64,000 nt of DNA. Source: Benincasa hispida (taxonomy: Eukaryota; Streptophyta; Magnoliopsida; Cucurbitales; Cucurbitaceae). The stretch spans positions 72,792,309-72,856,308 of the forward strand of contig NC_052360.1 in NCBI RefSeq assembly GCF_009727055.1, in the 5' to 3' direction. Of the stretch, positions 44,479-56,123 are shown piece by piece. The first letter of the stretch is position 1, and every line of letters begins with the position of its first letter. A model generated the notes under the pieces. That model saw nothing but the letters and a program-made list of their open reading frames with translations, made no database searches and was not told where the DNA came from. The position numbers were made by a program, and so were the translations under genes.

Positions 44479-45135
44479 AGATAATTGCAATGGGAGCAAT
44501 TTTAAGAATAATAGATAATTATATATCAACATTTTTAAATATTACAAATATAACAAAATTTATCTAACATAGACTCTTAGTGATATGGTCTATCACTGAT
44601 AGACCCTGAGAACTCAACCTAAATTTTGTTATATCTATAAATTCTTTTGCACTGTGCTATATAAGTTAATACTTTGAGTCTAATTACTATATTTACAACC
44701 CTCCTTTAAATTTAACTTTTTTAAAAAATAAAATAAATTGTAATATATATTTATATTTTTATTGTAAAGAAAAAACTACCGATGTTGGTATAGGAACAGT
44801 TGCAAATATAGACATTGGACTCAAAAGTATTAGCAGATATAACATAATATTAAAAAATTGCAAATATGGTCAAATTTAAATAGTCTATCACTATTATTGG
44901 TAGGAGTCTATCAGTGATAGACCATATCACTGAGAGGAGTCTATCAACGATAGAAATCTATTGCCAATAGACTTCAGAGTCTATCAACGATAGAAATCTA
45001 TTGCCAATAGACTTCAGAGTCTATCAACGATAGAAATCTATCGCTGATAAACTTGTCTATATTTACGAATTTTTTTAAATGATATTATACATTTGATTAT
45101 CATTCCTAAAATCGCTCCCAATTACAATAACCCTT
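44479..45135. mobile_element. MITE-like element with ~32-bp inverted ends
   Basis: The left end ATAATTGCAATGGGAGCAAT and the right end (reverse complement TTATTGTAATTGGGAGCGAT) are inverted repeats. The centre is packed with TCTATCACTGATAGAC-type palindromes. Related copies lie at 48985-49245 and, in part, 6223-6308. No duplication could be fixed, and it has no coding capacity. Confidence 0.6.
44941..45060. repeat. 40-bp tandem repeat, ~2.7 copies
   Basis: Units 44941-44980 and 44981-45020 are identical, starting CTATCAACGATAGAAATCTA. The third (45021-45060) diverges after 30 bases. Confidence 0.92.
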
Positions 45136-46965
45136 AGTATTATCTTCCATTAATTCTCGTCGTTTTAGTACCCTACAATCACTCTACCCTACCACCATGG
45201 ATGCTCCACTTTGTCTTAATAAATATAATCATCCTCATCTTTGGAAGACGATGATGAATAAAATTATAATAAATTTCAAAACAACCATATATTTTCATTA
45301 ATTTTAAAAATTAATATTAATTAATTTAAAAATATTTTTAAAAAAAAATACCTACAAGCCATAGTGGTCAAGGTCATTATGGTTAAAGCACCCTATTAAA
45401 TTTGGATACAATGGAAAACATTTGGATCCAAGTCCTCTCATTTTCTCATTAGTCATTATCTTTTAATATAACAATGATGATGATAAAAATAATAATTGCA
45501 AAACTACAAAGTGGATTTTTACCATATGGGGCTTCCTATATTCTATGTGGGGTCCTTTTGTTGTAGCATTGGGAAACATGGTTAATCAACCAGATATTTT
45601 TATCTATAAGTTGAAATAAAGTACAAAATCCAATATATTTGTGATTCAAAAGAAAGAAAAAAAAAAAAAAACCCAATATTTGAAAGCATGAATTTTTAAA
45701 ATCTAATTAATCCATGAAGTCAATGTTCCATTAATGATACAAAAGGGAGATCTATGGTGGTCAACATCAAAGGAGTGATTTAAATTATTACTAAGTAGAT
45801 TATATGTTGCATGTTAATACTTAAAAATAAGTTTTATTTATTTATTTATTGGGATACCTAGCATTTGGATAATTGTATTGATTCAAAATTTATGAAAATG
45901 CCTAAAAATACTATTTCACTATATATATGTGTTTTTTCATACGAGAATTAATTATAATTATATGTTATTCAAATTTAAAGATTTTACGCTACATTAACTC
46001 ATATGTATTAGGGGTGATCTCGGACAAAGGGCATAATCGAAATCAAGCCAAAATATAAATGATTATCATGCTTTTCATTAATTTGGTTTTAAGAGATTAG
46101 TAATCAATTAGGATGGCATGAGAAACTATTATTATTAAAAGATAATAATTAGGAATTTAGTTGCTAAGTTTAAACATATCAATGACACAAGATTTTATTG
46201 AAACTTGTGCATGACTTAATGAAATCAACACCTTGGACCGCTTTTATTTTTTGAGATTCGATCTTTATCTTTTAAGTTTTTCTTATTGGTTTTGCAATTA
46301 TCACACATCTTACTTCTGTTACTTAAATAAAGACAACATAATTTTAAAATACCTAAATTCATCTAGACATTTGATCTCTTCTAAGGACGATACTTCAATC
46401 TCTGAAGATCGTCTTACTGTATTATAACTTGACGTGTGCACTTTGCTCAGAAATCTACATGATTGAGGCATATATGATTTTCAAAACTAATCATAAAGAA
46501 GGGTCTAAATCAAGTCAATTGCTTATGAAAATTTAATAGCTTAGTTGATACAAATCGTAAATTTCACACCATGCTTTTCGGACAAAATCTGAAGAAGTGT
46601 GTAAACTGATAAACTTATATAAGCTCGGCATTTAAATTGATACAAAAATTAGTTTAAGGTTTTAATTGATATAAACTCTAAAGTTTAAAAGTTAAAATGG
46701 ATATATATATTTTTTTTTTTGTCATATGCATCCATCAAACTTTTAATAACATAATCTCTTAATTTTAAATTTATGAATGTGAAGATAATAATATTGTTGT
46801 GATTCATTATAAGAATTTTGACTTTTTTTTTTTTTAAGTTGTTCTTCAGTTTTTCATTAAAATAATAATTATGAACATTTTTATTTTTCCTGACATGAGG
46901 ATCACTTTTATCCTTTTCTTAAATAGTTGTGCAATATTGTAAATAGTTGTGCAATATTTTTTTTT
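45136..46965. other. Unassigned AT-rich DNA
   Basis: About 1.8 kb with A/T homopolymers and no coding or repeat signature I recognise. Confidence 0.5.
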
Positions 46966-47487
46966 TTTTTTACCAATCCGAAAATTCGGATTGGTTTGAT
47001 TGACAACCCAAATGATTCAAATAAAATTTCCAACTCAACCCAATCCAACCCTTAAAATTCGAGTTAGGTTGGGTTGGATTGTCGGGTTATAATTGTTTTT
47101 TTAGTTTTTAATGAAAAATATGTAAATTTATATACAACACATGACAAATAACTAAAATCTCATAAAATTAAGATGCTAAATACCAAATATCTATGATATT
47201 TATTGTAAATTTTAAACAAAGATAAATATCATAACAATTTTAAAATAAAAATATTAAAAATTCAAAAATTAATCAATACAAATAAATCAAATTTTAAACA
47301 AGGTTGGATTAGGTCAACACATATTTTTTTTAGTCAACCCATAACCCAACCCAGTCCAATAAAAATAGAAAAATTCAACTCAACCCAACCCAAAGAACAA
47401 AACTAACCCAACCCAACATTTACATTTTGAATTGGATAGTCCAGATTGTTCAGGTTGTCGGATTATTTGAACAACCCTAACTCTTAC
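46966..47487. repeat. 'GGGTTGGGTTGGATTG' family element, longest copy
   Basis: Inward-facing motifs: CCAACCCAATCCAACCC near 47036 with its complement TTGGGTTGGATTG near 47067, and AACCCAACCCA runs near 47350-47420. The ends pair GGTTGTCGGATTATTTGAACAACCCTAA with the related start at 49899. Probably a non-autonomous hAT-type element, by resemblance only. Partial copies lie at 49897-50090 and 53725-53875. Confidence 0.5.
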
Positions 47488-47984
47488 CGTTTTTGTTATT
47501 TTGTTCATACTCCCAAAATCATACTTGTTCGTTAATTTAACATTAGAAAATACATGGAAAAAAAATGCAATAATTTATACCGTAAAAAAAAAATTGAAGA
47601 TTACCTACTAATTATCTGATTTTGCTCTAGAAGTAAATGAAAAAGTGGTTTTTAAAAAGATAATATACAATAAGTTTTATCAAATGCTTAAAATTGTGAT
47701 AAATATTTTAAACTCACTTCTAAGTGCTTAAAAATTAATATTAATTATTTACATAAGTAATTAGTTTTTCTAATCTAAAATTATAATTTACTAAGAATTA
47801 TTAACCTTTTCTAATTTAATATTAAGTTACTGAATACTGTAACTAGTTTTCTCTAATTTAAAATTAAAATTTACTGTACGCTAGTAATATTTTTCAAATT
47901 TGAAATTAATTTATCTAAATGTCGTAATTAGTTTTTTCATTAATTTCTCTTTAATGACAATTAATAAAAATCATAGATTGATGA
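47488..47984. other. Unassigned AT-rich DNA
   Basis: No gene or element is recognised. Confidence 0.5.
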
Positions 47985-48357
47985 CACTAAAAAACAGTCA
48001 AAGAGTAAAAAAAAAAACAATGCAAAATTCCCTTTTCTCTTGCCAAAAGCATTTTTATAATTTTCAATTTAATATCCCTAATGAACTGTCACTCTTTAAT
48101 GACGGTTAGTTCCAGTCATAAACTAGCAACATGAAAAAACTATCGTAATAGTTGAAAAATCAAAATTTTCTTTGTTTTTCCCACCAAAATCACTCCTTTT
48201 TCATTTTTTACAATTAATAACTATTATTTACCGTCATAAATTTGTGACACGAAAAAATCCATTTTTTTTCAATAAAAAGCACGTGAGTTTAACTTTTATT
48301 ACTATTTCTCATCACTCTTTCTTCCCGTGTCATTGAAAAGCCAAAATTGTTGTAGTG
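47985..48357. mobile_element. Possible CACTA-type MITE, right end clear
   Basis: The right end at 48340-48357 reads GCCAAAATTGTTGTAGTG (complement CACTACAACAATTTTGGC), matching the TIR of the MITE at 32583-32711. The left end CACTAAAAAAC near 47985 is a weak partner, and no 3-bp duplication is seen. Confidence 0.35.
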
Positions 48358-48984
48358 TTAATTATGTTATATGTGAAGAAAAGCAAGAGGGCAGAGTGTA
48401 ATAAAATCAATTCCACACAAACGCATGCAAATTAAAGGTTTCAAATGCAAAAGAAATTTAAATAATGTCCTTTTTGGAGAAGGACATTTCATCTGTTAAG
48501 TCACTTTCCCACTCTATATTTTTTAAAAATTTGCATAATGACCCCTCTTTCCCATCCCTTCTCATTGCCTATTCTAAACCCTAAAACCCTAAACCTTGAA
48601 CCTCTATTATTTCTACCTTTATAGCCTTTCTTTTTAACCAAGCCTTGTGTAAATTCAAACCTACATATACCCTTTACTTTCAACCTTTTTCCTTTCCCCT
48701 TTTGTGACCACTTTCTCTCTCTAAACAACTTTAAAACCTACCTAATATGATCTTCCTTTATTTTAGTCTCAATTATTTCAAATCATATTGCCTTTTCCTC
48801 TCTTTACTTCCTGTCCGAAGTCCATAGTATATGTGTAAAGTTTTAAATGTTGATATCGATGAAAATATCAGTTCCTCAATTCTATAGAAATATAATGGGT
48901 ATATATGGATAAATTGTCAACATCTTCTTCAAAATTTAAAATATATATTTAAATTAACGAAGGAGTAATATTCACCTTTTATAT
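48358..48984. other. Unassigned, with two telobox motifs
   Basis: Pyrimidine-rich sequence with TAAACCCTAAAACCCTAAAC at about 48574-48593. Teloboxes are common in promoters of translation genes, but no gene is recognised on either side. Confidence 0.45.
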
Positions 48985-49245
48985 TAGGGTAATTGTAATT
49001 TGTAACAATTTTAAGAATAATAACCAAATGTTAACAATATTTTTTAAAAATTGCAAATATAGCAATGTCTATCAGTTATAGACTTCTATTGCTGATAGAC
49101 TTGTATGGTCTATCGGTGATAGACCACCAATGATGATAGACCATGAGAGTCTATTTATGATAGATTTTGCTATATTTGCAATTTTTTAAATGTTACTATA
49201 TATGCTAGTATTTTGAATATGATTACTATATTTACAACTATCTCT
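48985..49245. mobile_element. MITE-like element of the 44.5-kb family
   Basis: GTAATTGTAATTTGTAACAATTTTAAGAATAATA-like left end, ..TTGCAAATATAGCAA.. inner arms and central TCTATCGGTGATAGACC palindromes. The right arm is TTTGCTATATTTGCAATTTTTTAAATG. Ends are less regular than in the 44.5-kb copy. Confidence 0.55.
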
Positions 49246-49896
49246 TTTATTTCTTATTATTAATATGAAGTTGACATGATTTATACTTGGTTGATATTTT
49301 TGTTACATTTCATAGGTTGTTCTACAATACAATAAAAATGTCAAATCACACGTTATGCCAACACGAAACCTACGGACATATGAAAATGTCATGACAATGA
49401 AAATTTAAGACGTTAGGTATATGCTTTGAAATGTATTTTAAGATTTCAATTATTCTTAACTTTTGAAAATTTCGAAGGATCTTATCTATAACATTTCAAT
49501 AACTACAAATATTCTAATCTATATATAAAGGGAAAAAATGAATCACATGAAAAAATATCTAGATTTATGAATTAGGTTGTATTGTTCAAGTATTGATAGA
49601 ACATATGAGGTTGGGCCTTTATCTAGTTCAACTATATATGCAACTCAAACCTAAGTAGGATGACTTTCGGCTTTGATGCTGACGTGAGATTAAGAAATTA
49701 TGAACGTACAACACTATAGAGTCGTTATCTTGTTCAACTATATATGCAACTCATCAGCCTTGATGGCAAAATGAGACTAAGTAGCAAAGTACATTATGGC
49801 CAATAACATTAATTGTTTTGCATGATTTTTTAAATATTTTAAATTATTTCTTTCACTTTGAAAATAAATGTTCTAAACACTCCAAAATAATTATAA
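49246..49896. other. Unassigned
   Basis: No gene recognised. GTTCAACTATATATGCAACTCA occurs twice, near 49627 and 49733, suggesting an internal duplication. Confidence 0.45.
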
Positions 49897-50090
49897 ATTA
49901 AGGGTGTTCGAGTGATCCGACAACCTGAACAACCAGACTATCCAATCTAAATTCTAAGGGTGGTTTTGGGTTACATTTTTTGTTGGGTTTGGTTGAATTT
50001 TTTTATTTTTTTTCGGGCTGGATTGGATTCAAGTTACACTTTTAAAAATTCGGATTTATCCAATCCAATCCGAATTTCTAGTAGAAAAAT
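49897..50090. repeat. Partial copy of the GGGTTGGATTGG element
   Basis: Starts AAGGGTGTTCGAGTGATCCGACAACCTGAAC, the complement of the right end of the copy at 46966-47487, and stops after AATCCAATCCGAATTT. Confidence 0.5.
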
Positions 50091-50299
50091 TGGATGATAT
50101 AGCAAAATTTTAAGTTCTGTTTGGATGTTTGGTATAATTTGAAATTAATAAGATTTATGGAAAATATCATTTCTGCACGTATTTTTAGCTTTCAATAACC
50201 CAAAAATACCCTTTGAAAGATCCTAAAAAATCGATTGCTTTTTTAAAAGTTTTCTTACCTTATATCTTTTAACAGATTTACTTGTTTTTAAAAGAAGAT

Positions 50300-52006
50300 T
50301 TACTATCATATTCGAAGGGAAACCGGCAAAGGGTTTGCCACGAAAACGGGAATTGTTCCCATTTTAGTTTTCACAGAATTCATAAATTACTAAATAGAAC
50401 AATTATACATTATCAATCTAAACTTTACAACATGCTATTAAAATGAGAAATAGGGAAGAAGATGACACTTACCCTTGAAGCCAATCAATTCTTCACGTAT
50501 TCCCTCGACCCAGATCTTTCTCTTAGATCTCCAATTTGAAAACCCAAATAGACACCACCACAAAGTGGAACCTACTATATTCTCCTTAGGGATTGAGAAT
50601 AAGCAGGAGGCGTGGGCTCTAGTATGGATTTTGGAAGAGGGAAAGGAGATAAGAGGACAAGGATGATGAGTTTTGAGAAAACTCTTGTCTGTCAAATTTG
50701 GAGGAAGAAGATGAAGAATGAATCGTTCAAAACTGAACTGCCCTGTACGTTTTTGGTTGAAAGAATTAGGGGAGTGGGTTACAATTAAATATAAATTTAA
50801 TTTAATTTAAACTAATATATATAATAACTACCTTATTATATATATACACTATATGTTATATCAAATATAACGCATAACCTATAGTTTTATATTGTGTTAA
50901 ATATGATATAACCTATAGTTTTATTTTCTCTCAACTATGCATAACATTTAATATAAATCACATTTATACTAAAATTTAATTATATGAATCTCATCTATAT
51001 AATTAATATTTGAATCATATTCAAATATTTAATTCTTCTCAACTATTTATGGTATTTAACATAAACCATATTTATATTAAATTTAATTATATGAATCTCA
51101 TTCATATAATTCATATAATTAGTATTTGAATCATATTCAAATTCCTCTCAAAATATTTTATATTATAATGTATCCAATACATTATATTAATTATATCACA
51201 TATATTTAATTTAAATAATTGTCCAATATAATTAATTCCCCTCAATTAATTCGAACAATTCAAATTAATCCAGAATTAATTCTCAATTAAATCCTTGTTG
51301 AGTTATAGAGAGTCTTATGGATATGTAGATTGAAGCTCTAATGGTACATGGACAATTAATTAATCAGCCAACAGTGCTATGACCCTTCACAAATTACGGG
51401 TGTGGCCACATTATTCAAGCTCCAAAATCAGCCCTTAAGGAATGAGTGAATTTCGTCTTGTGTAGTTGTGTTCCCAACTTCTATCCTCAAAATAATAGGC
51501 ATATTGAGTTGGCAATCTGACCACTCTCACCCATACAAATCAAAGGATCGTCTTGAAGAGCAAGAGTTCACAACTCACTCAAGATTCAGGTCATGTCACC
51601 TATGGGACTAATCATTTCGTGGTCCGGTCTTATACAAACATTTTGTATAGGATACCCCGCTCACAAATGTTTAGGATACCCCGCTCACATGTCTCTATAT
51701 GGATGATCAGGATCAGATCATTTGTAGTCCTTTACAAAACTTATAACATCTACAAAGTGGGGATAGTGGGTTGTATCCGTAGTGTCACAAAGATAAGGTA
51801 CCCAACCTTATCCATCTACTACTTTAGGTTATGTTTTAAATAAGATCCACCTATATATCTCTATATACTTATTTAAATTACATAAAATAACCTAGGATCT
51901 TAGTTTATTGGATTAAGTGTATGCTCATAAAATAATAATTATTTTATTAATGACAATTTGTTTATACAATATTTATAAACTAGAGATTTAGGATCCCAAT
52001 CCCAAT
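50300..52006 (-). mobile_element. LTR J (minus), dominant family, internally deleted
   Basis: ACTTACCCTTGAAGCC near 50468, TATATTCTCCTTAGGGAT near 50576, an AT-rich middle, GGTCTTATACAAACA..TTGTATAGGATACC near 51625, AAGATAAGGTACCCAACCTTATCC near 51790, and the end TTTAGGATCCCAATCCCAATA at about 52006. The block holding the CTCGGGCC palindrome is missing near 51,385. GATACCCCGCTCACA is duplicated (51651 and 51675). The left edge is approximate. Confidence 0.65.
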
Positions 52007-52156
52007 AATATCTATTATTCATTTTTTAAAATCTAGGTGAAAATTTATTATTTAAATAATATATTAAATTCCAAATCTAGAATCTGAATCGAGATCCAAG
52101 GAATAGTTGTTCTTCATTTTCTTAGGTATTTTTTTTTTCTTGTAACATAGATCGAT

Positions 52157-52378
52157 ATGGAGGAAAGGGATTACAATGTTGGTCTCGACAATTTGGCTTC
52201 AAGCTTTGACATTGGATCTCCAATTCTTCAGAAGTGGGTCTCGCTTCAAAATTTTAACGGTAGTATCATGGCCGCCAAGAGTTTTCACTTCATCCCTTTG
52301 AGAATTCTTTCTATGCTAAGCTTGTTACCATTTTTGAAGGAAGTTTACTTGTTTATGATTTTGGAGTCTCCTTTTTAG
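52157..52378 (+). CDS. Small unrecognised open frame
   Basis: 73 codons, ATG to TAG, starting MEERDYNVGLDNLASSFDIG. Its base composition is less AT-extreme than the flanks and it reads like ordinary soluble protein, but I recognise no family. No splice partners or promoter are evident, and it lies just after LTR J's edge. It may be a captured exon or gene fragment, or chance. Confidence 0.22.
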   Translation: MEERDYNVGLDNLASSFDIGSPILQKWVSLQNFNGSIMAAKSFHFIPLRILSMLSLLPFLKEVYLFMILESPF

Positions 52379-52640
52379 AAATGGAATTTAGTTGTAACTG
52401 AATCAACCAAGTTCTTTAGAGTTTGAATTCTTTTGTCAACAGCGCTTGATTTGAGGTTTTAAGGAAGTTTTATCCTACTTTTTGAATTTTTCTCTCAATT
52501 TTACAAATTGTTTAATAAGCCTGTTCATTTGCTAGTTAATTCCTTCCTCGCTTACCCATCAATTCTAAAAGTGATGATGCACCAAAAAATAAATAGTTAA
52601 AGTGCTTTTTCACTCATATAATTCCTTGCCTTTGTTAATT

Positions 52641-52903
52641 TTTTCTTTCGAATACATTATATTTAAACTTTTTTTCTTTCGATTTAGTATACTATATTTG
52701 TGGGTTTAATCTCAAAGAAATTGTGAATACAATGTATATGTATACGTTATGTTGCAAATACAAACTATTTGTGAACTTTCTTCTTTCAAATACACTATAT
52801 TTAAACTTTTTTCTTTCGAAATAGTATACTATATTTTTGGATTTCAGGGAAATTGTGAATACAATGTATATGTATATGTTGATGTGCAAATACAAGGTAA
52901 TTA
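52641..52903. repeat. Tandem duplication, unit ~130 bp
   Basis: Copy 1 (about 52641-52777) and copy 2 (52778-52903) share ATATTTAAAC, TAGTATACTATATTT, AAATTGTGAATACAATGTAT and GCAAATACAA in the same order, with small indels. Confidence 0.8.
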
Positions 52904-53724
52904 TGTCTTCATTGATCATGTTAATTAGTTGTTCGTTTTCATTGAATATTATTTAACAATATATCATTTTATTTTATTTTTTTTAAGTATAGTGTATTTG
53001 TGGTCTTATAGGGACTAATAGGTAAATATTTGTGTTTTGTTGGTCTTTTTAAAGAAATTAATGTTTGAAAATATTATATTTTCAATAGTTAATAGATATT
53101 TGTTTATATAAAATTTTGAGGATTATATTTAATAGGAACTTGATGGTTAGGATTTGAATTTTAGATTTTCTTTAATTAGTAGTTTTTAATATTCAATCTT
53201 TTAATAGATAATTAAATATGGATTGATATGATTTGAAGTTTAGATATTTTGAATTAGGGATATTTCGGTCAATTGCTTATTCGTAATTAATAATTCTAGA
53301 AATCATTTTGTCCTTTTTCTAGTTTCAAAACTTTTTTTTTATTTTTCAAAATGAAACCCTTTATTTTTATATTACTCTTGTCAGTCCATTTCTAATATTA
53401 TTGAAAATATATATATTATGGGAAAATTTTTAGGTATAGAAAACATGTCAAACTATTTATCGAAATAGCGAGAAAAAAAATTGATAGACAAACTTCTATT
53501 AGCTTCTATCATAGAAGATTAAATTTTGATATTTTGTGTAAATAGTTTGTCTTATTTTTCTATTTTTAAAATCCCCTATATTATAACATAAATATCATAA
53601 CTCATTGTTAATAGATATCTTGGATTTTGATATTTAACATTTGAAATTTTAATTATTAGTATGTGTTGTACACAAATTTAAGTATCTAAAGTTAATAAAA
53701 GAAAGTAATAAATAAATAAATAAT
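52904..53724. other. Unassigned AT-rich DNA
   Basis: No gene or element is recognised. Confidence 0.5.
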
Positions 53725-53875
53725 CCGACCATCCAACTCGAATTTTAAAGGTTGGGTTGGATTGGAGACCTTATTGGGGTCATTGGGGTAGCCAACCAAC
53801 CAATCCAAATTTTCAGATTTGTCTAAAAAATTCTTTCAACTCATTCCAACACAACCCATATACACCTCTATTTCA
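53725..53875. repeat. Partial copy of the GGGTTGGATTGG element
   Basis: AATCCGACCATCCAACTCG, then GGTTGGGTTGGATTGG, then complementary CAACCAACCAATCC and ..CACAACCCATATACACCTCT. It is shortened inside relative to the copy at 46966. Confidence 0.5.
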
Positions 53876-54199
53876 AGCGGTCGAGTTTAGCCAAAAATCC
53901 CTTAAAATCAAAGAACTAGCATAACCTTAGCTAGCTACACCTTTTAATGGGAAGTCTATGGACCCATATCATTAAGAAAAGTTGTGCAATAGTTAATAAA
54001 TTAGCTTCAATAATCAAATTTTTTTAAGACACTTTCGGAGAGAAATCACAATATTACGAAGTTCTTCCTCTAAAATCATTTTCGAGTACTTTTGATGGTT
54101 TTTAAAACATTTAAAAATTATTTCTAACATTAAAACCAAACATTAAAATCATTTTTAAACATTTTATAGGAATTTTGATGGTTCTTCAATCATTGTTAA

Positions 54200-54200
<1 letters not shown>

Positions 54201-54243
<43 letters not shown>
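54201..54243. repeat. (TA)n microsatellite
   Basis: About 21 uninterrupted TA units. Confidence 0.95.
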
Positions 54244-54246
<3 letters not shown>

Positions 54247-54479
54247 AAAAGGGATTTCCATCCCAAAAGTATGTACAAATTATAAATAAATTTTTAAACT
54301 ATATTTTCAAATTAAATAAGCTTGTAAATGTCAATGTTAATGGTAATGTTGAGTTCTAAAAGAATTGTGATGGATATTTATAAAAGAATTATAAATATAA
54401 TAAAATCATAAATATTATGGGTAGATTTATCGAGACAGGCCGAGAACAAGAGTCTACATAGTTATGAGGTCTATGGATT

Positions 54480-54905
54480 GAGATAGAGATAGAGACCTGA
54501 GATGGCATACCAAGGCCCACAAGGCCCATGTACTTGGAGACAAATTCGAGTGAGGCGATCGGGACCCATGAGGAGCTGTGTGGTAGCTCAAAGGGTCCAT
54601 AAGGGAGCTTAGTTGTAGATTAGAAAATCCGTGGAGAGCTTGGAGGTAGGTGAGAAGACCCATATAAGAGCCTGGTGATAGTCAAAAGGTCCATGGGAAG
54701 CTTAGAGATAGCTTAGAAAATCCGTGAGCAAACCTAGTGGTAGTTTAAAGAAACCTTAGAGAGCTTAAAAACAGCTCAGAAGACTCGTGATGGAGCCTAG
54801 TCATAGCTCAGAGAGCTCATGAGAAACTTAGAGGTAACTTAGAGAACCTATGAAGGAGCCTAATGGTAACTCAAAAGACTCATGGGAGCTTAGAAGTACC
54901 ATCTG
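54480..54905. repeat. ~31-bp degenerate tandem array, about 12 units
   Basis: Consensus GGAGCYTAGTGGTAGCTYAR followed by AGRCCCATG or similar. Units alternate between GAGCCTAGTGGTAG and AGCTTAGAGGTAG types, suggesting a 62-bp higher-order repeat. The array begins near 54540 and ends before 54905. An open frame read from the other strand at 54454-54663 is incidental. Confidence 0.78.
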
Positions 54906-56123
54906 CCTCGTGGTGTCAAGTATTGGGAATGACTTGTCATTGTAATAACTTCTATCTTTAAGTTTGTGACCGTTTTAATGTTACAATTGAAAAGAAAAAA
55001 TGTTTTGATGGTTACAAATATTGTAACCGATTGATGGTTACAATGAAAAGGTTTTAATATGCATCACTTTTATAGATCTAAAATTAATTTTAGATCTAAA
55101 ATATTTTCCTATAAATTGACGACAAAGATTTCAGTTTTGAAATATAGATTTCTTTCCCTCAATATTTTCATCTCTTTGATTTTTTTTTAGTAAGTATTTC
55201 TTTGATTCCATTCCTTTCTTCACGACTACACGTTTGAGATTGGAGGTTGTGTAAACCTAGGGAAGCAAGCGGCAATTGCAATTTAGCATCAAGGTTGCGC
55301 CGATTTTTAAGACAGTAGATCCACGACACATCAACGATTGAGATTCAGAGTTGATGACAAACAACACAAGGTATATCTAGTGGTACCATGGAGATCATAA
55401 CAATGCTTATTGGTACCATAGAGTATCCATTGTCTGCCAGTACCATTGAACCTCTACACTAGGCCAAGTGGTAGTGGTCCACTTTTATTATAGACGAAAG
55501 TTAGAGAAAAGTCAAGTGAATGAGACGCCAGCTATCGCTTCGAGTAGAGATATTATAATCGTCTGAGGTGTAACAACTCAAAAGTTTCATAAATTAATGA
55601 GGGTCATGATGAGTCTAAGTGCATGTTATGCTTAACTAAATCTATATAAGCAGTCAAAGTCATTCGTCAAAGGTACAGAGGGTGTGGGAGTATTTTTAAC
55701 ACATCTTCATCTTCTTCACGATAGGTTATGGAGGGGTGTATCAGTATGCTCTGTGATTTTTTTGATCTGCCAAAATTCTCCCAAGAAATCTCATCTCTTA
55801 TTAAATCTCTCTCCCTCTTCCCAAAACTCAAATCCCACAATGCTTGAGAATTCTCTTTCCCTACAGAGAATACAAAAGAAATATTTATGTTGGTGTCATC
55901 ATTGACGACCTTGGTGCGTGTTTGATCATTACCAGAAAAGAGGAAATTCGTAAAGATCTTGGCTTCAAGGGTAAGTTGATCCTAACTCTTCCTCCTCTTT
56001 TATTCTGCATGTTGTAATTTTATGTTTAATACATAAAATTGGTTGTTCTGTAATTTTGCAATTCTATGAAAAACAAAATCGGGATTGATCCCGTTTCCGC
56101 TATGGACCTTGGGGTTCTTTCAA
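54906..56123 (+). mobile_element. Probable 3' part of another LTR, plus orientation
   Basis: Resembles the dominant family only at its end: GGCTTCAAGGGTAAG at 55963-55977, then GGGATTGATCCCGTTTCCGC, ending GGTTCTTTCA (56123). A loose primer-binding match, CTAGTGCTATCA, follows. TGGTACCAT occurs near 55382 and 55412 with a variant near 55440. The 5' limit is unknown, and the 54.5-kb array may be part of it. Confidence 0.45.

Noticed and set aside
44941..45060. CRISPR-like repeat array
   Set aside because: Contiguous tandem repeats without spacers, in plant nuclear DNA.
48574..48593. Interstitial telomere repeat
   Set aside because: Only two to three TTTAGGG-type units; better described as teloboxes.
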